In this document: one piece after another, positions 1-3,504 of the stretch
Layout of the letters: the number at the start of each line of letters is the position of its first letter
How positions within the stretch are numbered: the stretch's first letter is position 1
Translations under genes and position numbers: made by a program
Assembly: GCA_030751555.1 (NCBI GenBank)
Contig: JASMFX010000007.1
Location: forward strand, 1-5,267
Direction: 5' to 3'
Origin: Candidatus Woesearchaeota archaeon
GTDB taxonomy: Archaea; Nanoarchaeota; Nanoarchaeia; Woesearchaeales; CALCXY01
DNA length: 5,267 nt
The notes under the pieces: model-generated
What the model was told of the DNA's origin: nothing
What the model saw: only the letters and a program-made list of their open reading frames with translations
Database searches by the model: none

Positions 1-1
1 G

Positions 2-466
2 TCTCAATCTATCTGGAGGAGGCCGCTGTCGAGAAGGTTTTATTATCCAGCTGTTTTTACATTAATGGTAGCGGTTGGAGTCCATTCTTATGTTCAAGGG
101 AGATCAGTTAGCGTATCCATGATTGATCACTATAATGTTCAATTGTCCCAGGTGCAGGAGAGATTGAATAACTTGGACTATGCTGTTGATGAGAGGGATG
201 CACTTCGTAAGAAGTATCGAGATTCTCAGCAGAAGGTAAGGAATCTGAAAATTGCTTTTGAGGTATTAGGGGGAAAAGTTCATGAAGTCGTAGATGAGGC
301 AATTGATAATCAAATAGTTCCCCTGCATAGGGAGAATCGAGAGTTAAAGCAGAGCAATATAGAGCTTATGTTCGAAAATACTTGGCTTACTTTAAAAAAT
401 ATTTACCTAGATCTCCAGAATCACTATCTTCGTAGTAATGGCCAGAAAGAACATGACAAAATCTAG
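2..466 (+). CDS. Putative membrane-anchored coiled-coil protein, 5' end probably outside the window
   Basis: I do not recognise this protein. The frame is open from the left edge, giving 154 visible residues ending in TAG at 464-466. The first visible residues hold an Arg-rich patch (about 6-12, four Arg) followed by a mostly hydrophobic stretch (about 13-31) that could be one transmembrane helix with a cytoplasmic N-terminus. From about residue 40 the chain is polar, charged and helix-favouring, with spaced Leu/Val typical of coiled coils (about 45-85 and 108-140), and no enzymatic motif. The alternative start is ATG at 65 (133 residues). A weak TATA-like TTTATTA at 39-45 lies slightly close for leaderless use of that ATG, and starting there would cut the hydrophobic segment in half. 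I prefer the longer, 5'-partial reading. A scaffold or envelope-associated role is only a guess. Confidence 0.6.
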   Translation, partial: SQSIWRRPLSRRFYYPAVFTLMVAVGVHSYVQGRSVSVSMIDHYNVQLSQVQERLNNLDYAVDERDALRKKYRDSQQKVRNLKIAFEVLGGKVHEVVDEAIDNQIVPLHRENRELKQSNIELMFENTWLTLKNIYLDLQNHYLRSNGQKEHDKI

Positions 467-490
467 GTTGGTTATATCTAATTCTGATGC

Positions 491-496
491 TTTTTT
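491..496 (+). terminator. T6 tract, candidate archaeal transcription terminator
   Basis: A run of six T lies 25 bases after the stop codon of the coiled-coil gene, with a second run of five T at 517-521. Archaeal RNA polymerase commonly terminates at U-rich tracts without needing a hairpin, so this is a reasonable 3' end for the upstream transcript. The call rests on position and composition only. Confidence 0.35.
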
Positions 497-515
497 CTGA
501 ACACATTTTCACATA

Positions 516-561
516 ATTTTTCCTATCTCCCCGTACATGGGTAAGGGGAGACAGGAAAAAT
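516..561. repeat. 46-base near-perfect inverted repeat (hairpin or palindrome)
   Basis: The arms 516-532 and 545-561 are reverse complements at 16 of 17 positions; the one mismatch is A525 opposite C552. The 12-base centre can pair further (534-543, 535-542, 536-541) around a G533/A544 mismatch, leaving a four-base loop ATGG. The T-rich side is 5' and the A-rich side 3' on both strands, so neither strand has a U-tract after the stem and this is not a standard intrinsic terminator. It lies between the coiled-coil gene and the CYTH promoter. It could be an RNA-processing or 3'-end stability element, a protein-binding palindrome, or a remnant of a small repeat family; the window holds no second copy. 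Confidence 0.75.
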
Positions 562-607
562 AAGGCTGTTATGAGTGTGTGCGAAAAATTCGTCAAAGTT
601 CAAAAAC

Positions 608-615
608 TATTTAAA
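608..615 (+). promoter_or_regulatory. TATA box (TATTTAAA) of the CYTH gene
   Basis: TATTTAAA, preceded by the A-rich TTCAAAAAC, is centred about 26 bases before the A of ATG 638. Transcription is therefore predicted to start at or beside the initiation codon, giving a leaderless mRNA. No GGAGG/GGTG-like motif precedes the ATG. The box lies inside the longer open frame that begins at 575, which argues against that upstream start. Confidence 0.6.
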
Positions 616-637
616 CAAAGGTAGCCTTGCCAATAAC

Positions 638-1180
638 ATGAAAGAAATCGAAGTAAAAGCAAAACTACCAGATGCAACTGAGGTTATCAATCAACTCACA
701 GCATTGGGTTGTGTTTTCTCTGATCCTATTATCCAAAAAGACACGATCTTTGTTCCAAAGCCAATGGGGTTGCCAGTTCCTATGGGGACAAATGTCCTTC
801 GTATTCGAGATAACAATGGGGAGATCCAATTCAATCTCAAGCAGCCTCAAAAAAATGAATTCGACTGCATTGAGAGTGAGGTAGTTGTTAGTGATGCAGG
901 GGATATTAGGAAGATAATAGAAGCTCTGGATTTTCATGAAGTTGTGAAGTTTACTAAAACAAGAAGAAAATGCAAACATAAAGAGTATGAGATCTGTGTT
1001 GATGATGTTGTTGGGCTTGGAGGCTTTATTGAAGTTGAAAAGCTTGTTTCAGACGATGAAGATAGTATTAAGGTTCAGGATGAATTATTTGAGTTCTTAA
1101 AGCAATTTGATATCAAAAAAGAAGACAGAGTTTTCAAGGGTTATGATAGGATGGTTTATAACCTGAAAAACAAAGAATAA
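638..1180 (+). CDS. cyaB: CYTH domain protein (CyaB-like, class IV adenylate cyclase / triphosphatase superfamily)
   Basis: The 180-residue protein is one CYTH (triphosphate tunnel) domain of typical length. It begins MKEIEVKAKL, carrying the family signature ExExK as E3, E5 and K7. Further tunnel-type charged residues are R55 and R57 (LRIR), K68, E79/E81, K104, R109-K111, D122/D123 and the E132/E134 pair in GGFIEVEKL. The superfamily binds triphosphates with divalent metal inside an eight-stranded barrel; members are adenylate cyclases, thiamine triphosphatases or inorganic triphosphatases. The symbol reflects the CyaB-like family, and cyclase activity is not shown by the sequence. The frame is open back to GTG 575, but I chose ATG 638 because the conserved N-terminus starts there and a TATA box (608-615) sits at leaderless distance. 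The protein should be cytoplasmic. Its nearest downstream gene has its own promoter, so a monocistronic transcript is likely. Confidence 0.88.
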   Translation: MKEIEVKAKLPDATEVINQLTALGCVFSDPIIQKDTIFVPKPMGLPVPMGTNVLRIRDNNGEIQFNLKQPQKNEFDCIESEVVVSDAGDIRKIIEALDFHEVVKFTKTRRKCKHKEYEICVDDVVGLGGFIEVEKLVSDDEDSIKVQDELFEFLKQFDIKKEDRVFKGYDRMVYNLKNKE

Positions 1181-1217
1181 TCTGTATTTCGTAGAAGCTA
1201 GGGTCAAAATTCCAAAG

Positions 1218-1225
1218 TTTTAAAA
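1218..1225 (+). promoter_or_regulatory. BRE/TATA promoter of the unknown 309-residue gene
   Basis: TTTTAAAA at 1218-1225 is preceded directly by CCAAAG (1212-1217), a good match to the purine-rich archaeal TFB recognition element. Its centre is about 27 bases before the A of ATG 1249, so the transcript should be leaderless. The 68-base gap after the CYTH gene has no ribosome-binding site, which supports an independent promoter rather than operon read-through. Confidence 0.62.
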
Positions 1226-1248
1226 AGAAATCTAAAATTTTAAGTTAA

Positions 1249-2178
1249 ATGGCATTTAAGACTGATGAGGAAAGGCTAAGAAGCACTATTTGGATGAAGA
1301 CTCAAAAGGCTGGGACTACTGTAAACCTTGCAACTGTAAGGGGTGTAATTGATATTGTAGATGAAGTTGAGGATGTTGCTTTAGATGATTTAAGCCAATT
1401 AGGGGATGATGAATTTACTTTTGTTGATGTGGTGACAACTGCAAATCCTTTTGCATTGATTGAGTATTTTGAGGGATTAAATTTTCCTGTACATTATCTA
1501 AATAGGGATCTTTGGATACCTGGGGGAGTATTTGATCCTAATTCTGAGGTATTGGTTAACGAGGATAAGTTAATTGAAGCTTTGGAATTATTACGAGTAG
1601 AAAAAAATGGGGATGATGATCCTACTGATGGAAATGGAGATGATCGTCCTGAATATGTGCGAATGATTGATGGAGTTCCTCCTCTTGATGTTTTTAGGAT
1701 CCATCAACCCAGGCGTATGGTTCATATTCCCTCTAGATTTACAACTCATGAAGGTGTATATATCGATGTATTACCAAATTCTCAAGACCAGGCAAAGTTA
1801 TTATTAAGTCAAGTTGAGGAGACTGTAAGATATGCTCGGGATCACTTACCTAAAGGGAAGAAGGCTCCAAATGATGAACAAAAAAAGGCAATAAATACAT
1901 TAAGAACCCTTCATAACCAGAATTTTCCTCCCAATGCTCTAGCAAGATTTTATATTGATGCTTATAGGAATTTAGAATTCATTGATGGACTGGTTGGGTT
2001 TCTTCGTAGTACCTCACAGGATGTTATGGTATTAAATCAATCTTATCAAAGAGCTGCTTGTAAATTTTCTTATGAAGCATCTCCTGGTAGGGAATGTGTT
2101 CAATTCAAGGGAGAAACTGCTATACCTGTCTACGCACAGAATGGTCAGGATCAATCTAGAAGACGACACTTTGATTAA
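1249..2178 (+). CDS. Hypothetical protein with acidic linker, function unknown
   Basis: I do not recognise this 309-residue protein. The start is firm: an in-frame TAA (1246-1248) directly precedes the ATG, and a BRE/TATA element sits at leaderless spacing. Three parts are visible. Residues 1-117 are acidic with mixed strand and helix character. Residues 118-135 are a linker rich in Asp, Gly and Asn, likely disordered. Residues 136-309 include a Pro/Arg-rich strand-like stretch (about 144-175), a long helical, charged region (about 178-260) with a basic turn at 201-205, and a tail containing C271 and C283 that ends in a triple-Arg cluster. There is no signal peptide, transmembrane segment, nucleotide-binding loop or recognised catalytic motif, so it is probably cytoplasmic. 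The acidic front half and basic tail could allow self-association or nucleic-acid contact, but that is speculation. It converges on the SAM hydroxide adenosyltransferase gene and shares the stop region with it. Confidence 0.8.
   Translation: MAFKTDEERLRSTIWMKTQKAGTTVNLATVRGVIDIVDEVEDVALDDLSQLGDDEFTFVDVVTTANPFALIEYFEGLNFPVHYLNRDLWIPGGVFDPNSEVLVNEDKLIEALELLRVEKNGDDDPTDGNGDDRPEYVRMIDGVPPLDVFRIHQPRRMVHIPSRFTTHEGVYIDVLPNSQDQAKLLLSQVEETVRYARDHLPKGKKAPNDEQKKAINTLRTLHNQNFPPNALARFYIDAYRNLEFIDGLVGFLRSTSQDVMVLNQSYQRAACKFSYEASPGRECVQFKGETAIPVYAQNGQDQSRRRHFD
2175..2178. other. Shared TTAA double stop of two convergent genes
   Basis: The palindrome TTAA contains TAA for the plus-strand unknown gene (2176-2178) and TAA for the minus-strand SAM hydroxide adenosyltransferase gene (complement of 2175-2177). 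The two coding regions therefore meet tail to tail with a four-base overlap and no spacer. A T5 run at 2179-2183 could end plus-strand transcription, but it lies inside the opposite gene's last codons. Confidence 0.85.
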
Positions 2179-2981
2179 TTTTTCCTAACAACACACTTAT
2201 CTCCAACTTTAATTCCATACTTTTCAGAAAAATTACCCATATTCAAGGCAGCTTCTATTCTGCCATAATCATCCTTCATAATTAATTGCTTTCCCTGTTC
2301 AACCTCTCCAAAGGTTATGACAAAAGGCAGTTCAATTGTTTTCTCATTGAATTCTAATACCATGGTCTGGTTTTTTTCAACATTAAACTGATCCCATACT
2401 TTGTGGAGAATGTTCAGGTGGATAGATCCAAATTTATTAGCGTGGATTACCTCTGCTGAAATACTATCGCCATCAACAACAGCTTCTTCATAAGGAGCTT
2501 TTACTAACTCCTCAAAACGCAACTCTTTTCCAAACTCATTAATCTTGACACCTACTGAAAGATGGGCAGCTGCAGGTGTGAAAACGTCTCGTCCATGAAA
2601 GATTGGTGATACTGGCTGTCTCATGTATTTAGGATTAGTTATCTCAACTACTTTTTCACAGCCTCCAAGGACTCTTGTAGCAGGTATTAGTACTCCATTA
2701 TCAGGTCCGACGAGAAAATCTCCTCTTTTTGTCTGGATGATGATTCCCTTTCTTTTTGTCCCAACTCCAGGATCCACGACACAGATATGAAATCCTATTG
2801 GTAGGTTTTGCGTTGCTTCTAAACTCCTAGCTCCTGTACAGATATCAAAGTCAGGAATGCCATGCATTAGATCTATCACATTTGCTTCTGGATTAATTTC
2901 TAAAGCTGCTCCATGCATGTTTCCAATTCCCTGGGTTTGCAGCCCAAAATCAGAAGTTAATGAGATAAATGCTCTTTTCAT
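2175..2981 (-). CDS. S-adenosyl-L-methionine hydroxide adenosyltransferase (DUF62 / SAM hydrolase family)
   Basis: This 268-residue protein matches the family that splits SAM with water-derived hydroxide into adenosine and L-methionine; it is related to the SAM-dependent fluorinase and chlorinase. The N-terminus has the LTSDFG motif (D11). The conserved catalytic triad is present as D70 and R77 (in VVDPGVGTKRKG) and H129 (in FHGRDVFTPAAAH). Their spacing of 7 and 59 residues equals the Asp68-Arg75-His127 spacing described for the Pyrococcus horikoshii enzyme. GPDNGVL at 92-98 is another family hallmark. About residues 165-268 form the usual C-terminal beta domain. The length is typical and there is no signal peptide or membrane segment, so it should be cytoplasmic. 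The triad favours hydrolysis over halogenation, and the family's physiological role remains unclear. The ATG at 2981 lies about 26 bases from a minus-strand TATA box, giving a leaderless mRNA. Confidence 0.93.
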   Translation of the reverse strand: MKRAFISLTSDFGLQTQGIGNMHGAALEINPEANVIDLMHGIPDFDICTGARSLEATQNLPIGFHICVVDPGVGTKRKGIIIQTKRGDFLVGPDNGVLIPATRVLGGCEKVVEITNPKYMRQPVSPIFHGRDVFTPAAAHLSVGVKINEFGKELRFEELVKAPYEEAVVDGDSISAEVIHANKFGSIHLNILHKVWDQFNVEKNQTMVLEFNEKTIELPFVITFGEVEQGKQLIMKDDYGRIEAALNMGNFSEKYGIKVGDKCVVRKN

Positions 2982-3003
2982 ACTGGGATGGAATTTTATA
3001 ACC

Positions 3004-3011
3004 TATATAAA
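3004..3011 (-). promoter_or_regulatory. TATA box of the SAM hydroxide adenosyltransferase gene (minus strand)
   Basis: On the minus strand the element reads TTTATATA, centred about 26-27 bases before the A of the ATG at 2981. This again predicts a leaderless transcript. It faces away from the response-regulator promoter about 40 bases to the right, making this a compact divergent control region. Confidence 0.62.
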
Positions 3012-3018
3012 TGTATCG

Positions 3019-3040
3019 AATTCCGTACTATAATTCCGTA
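3019..3040. repeat. 9-base direct repeat between two divergent promoters, candidate operator
   Basis: AATTCCGTA occurs at 3019-3027 and again at 3032-3040, separated by CTAT, with starts 13 bases apart. The pair fills most of the space between the minus-strand TATA box (3004-3011) and the plus-strand TATA box (3044-3051), overlapping the expected TFB-recognition positions of both. A regulator bound here could affect both transcripts. The exact repeat is seen directly; operator function is inferred. Confidence 0.45.
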
Positions 3041-3043
3041 ACC

Positions 3044-3051
3044 TTTTAAAA
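3044..3051 (+). promoter_or_regulatory. TATA box (TTTTAAAA) of the response regulator-kinase operon
   Basis: TTTTAAAA is the same octamer used upstream of the unknown gene at 1218-1225. Adding the usual 26-27 bases puts the transcription start near 3074, leaving a leader of about 65 bases before ATG 3139. A bacterial-style TATAAT exists at 3029-3034, but it has no convincing -35 partner, so I prefer the archaeal reading. Confidence 0.5.
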
Positions 3052-3071
3052 TGGGAAGTGTTTTCCGTGTG

Positions 3072-3131
3072 CCACAAGACGTGTGGGGTCATAGACAAGC
3101 AAACAGATACTAGGGTTCTGTGTTCTTGGGG
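3072..3131 (+). promoter_or_regulatory. Possible leader structure masking the regulator's ribosome-binding site
   Basis: Bases 3072-3079 (CCACAAGA) can pair with 3124-3131 (TCTTGGGG) at seven of eight positions, which would cover most of the GGGGGTG ribosome-binding site. The same CCACA can instead pair with TGTGG at 3082-3086 in a small five-base-pair hairpin, leaving the site free. Such alternatives could act as a translational switch, but short pairings like these also arise by chance, and the predicted transcript start (about 3074) would trim the first bases of the arm. Confidence 0.2.
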
Positions 3132-3134
3132 GTG
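3128..3134 (+). promoter_or_regulatory. Shine-Dalgarno site of the response regulator
   Basis: GGGGGTG lies four bases before ATG 3139 and matches the archaeal consensus GGAGGTG at six of seven positions. It fixes the start at 3139 rather than the GTG at 3058 that would open the same frame. It is the only strong ribosome-binding site in the window, consistent with this being the only plus-strand gene with a predicted leader. Confidence 0.65.
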
Positions 3135-3138
3135 TGAG

Positions 3139-3504
3139 ATGAAAAAGAAGATACTCATTGTTGAAGATGAACCGAATATATCTAAGTTAGTCAGCTATAT
3201 TCTTGAAACTCATGGTTTTGAAGTTTTGCAAGCTTTTATTGGGGTGGAAGGAATTGAGATGGCTAAAAGAGAGAAACCAGATTTGATTGTTCTGGATGTT
3301 ATGATGCCAAAGATGGATGGTTTTGAGGTTGCTCAGAATTTAAAAAATGAACAGATAACTAAAGATATCCCAATCATTATGCTTAGCAGTGCAGCACAAT
3401 TTAAGGACAAGGTGAAGGGTCTTGAATCAGGCGCTATGGATTATATAACTAAGCCATTTGACAAAGATGAGCTTATTGAAAAGATAAATGAATATCTCAA
3501 ATGA
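3139..3504 (+). CDS. Stand-alone receiver-domain response regulator (CheY-like)
   Basis: The 121-residue protein is a single REC domain. Visible landmarks are the acidic pocket E9-D10 (ILIVEDE), the phosphoacceptor D53 in LIVLDVMMPKMDG, S83 at the switch Thr/Ser position (IIMLSS) and the invariant K105 in ITKPFD. All residues needed for phosphoryl transfer and the conformational switch are present. There is no output domain, so it must act by protein contact or as an intermediate in a phosphorelay. I chose ATG 3139 because the REC fold begins there and a GGGGGTG site precedes it; the 27 in-frame codons back to GTG 3058 encode nothing resembling a REC extension. Its last 17 bases overlap the histidine kinase start, so the two are almost certainly co-transcribed and cognate. 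It is cytoplasmic. Confidence 0.93.
   Translation: MKKKILIVEDEPNISKLVSYILETHGFEVLQAFIGVEGIEMAKREKPDLIVLDVMMPKMDGFEVAQNLKNEQITKDIPIIMLSSAAQFKDKVKGLESGAMDYITKPFDKDELIEKINEYLK

Noticed and set aside
516..561. Palindrome as an ordinary intrinsic terminator
   Set aside because: The stem is followed by A-rich sequence rather than a T-tract when read on either strand.
387..596. Minus-strand 69-residue frame whose start resembles a signal peptide
   Set aside because: It runs through the palindrome and into the coiled-coil gene on the other strand, with no promoter or ribosome-binding site seen; the hydrophobic start is probably chance.
571..624. 17-residue plus-strand frame starting at ATG 571
   Set aside because: It overlaps the CYTH promoter, is too short to judge, and has no ribosome-binding site or promoter at suitable distance.
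575..637. N-terminal extension of the CYTH protein from GTG 575
   Set aside because: The canonical family start MKEIEVK lies at 638, the extension contains the TATA box, and it has no recognisable protein character.
3029..3034. Bacterial -10 box TATAAT
   Set aside because: No TTGACA-like -35 sits 16-18 bases upstream, and the other gene starts fit archaeal TATA spacing.
3051..3113. 20-residue frame starting at ATG 3051 in the regulator's upstream region
   Set aside because: The ATG overlaps the TATA box itself, so it should lie upstream of the transcript.
3058..3138. 27-residue N-terminal extension of the response regulator from GTG 3058
   Set aside because: The REC fold begins at ATG 3139 with a strong ribosome-binding site four bases upstream, and GTG 3058 lies before the predicted transcript start.
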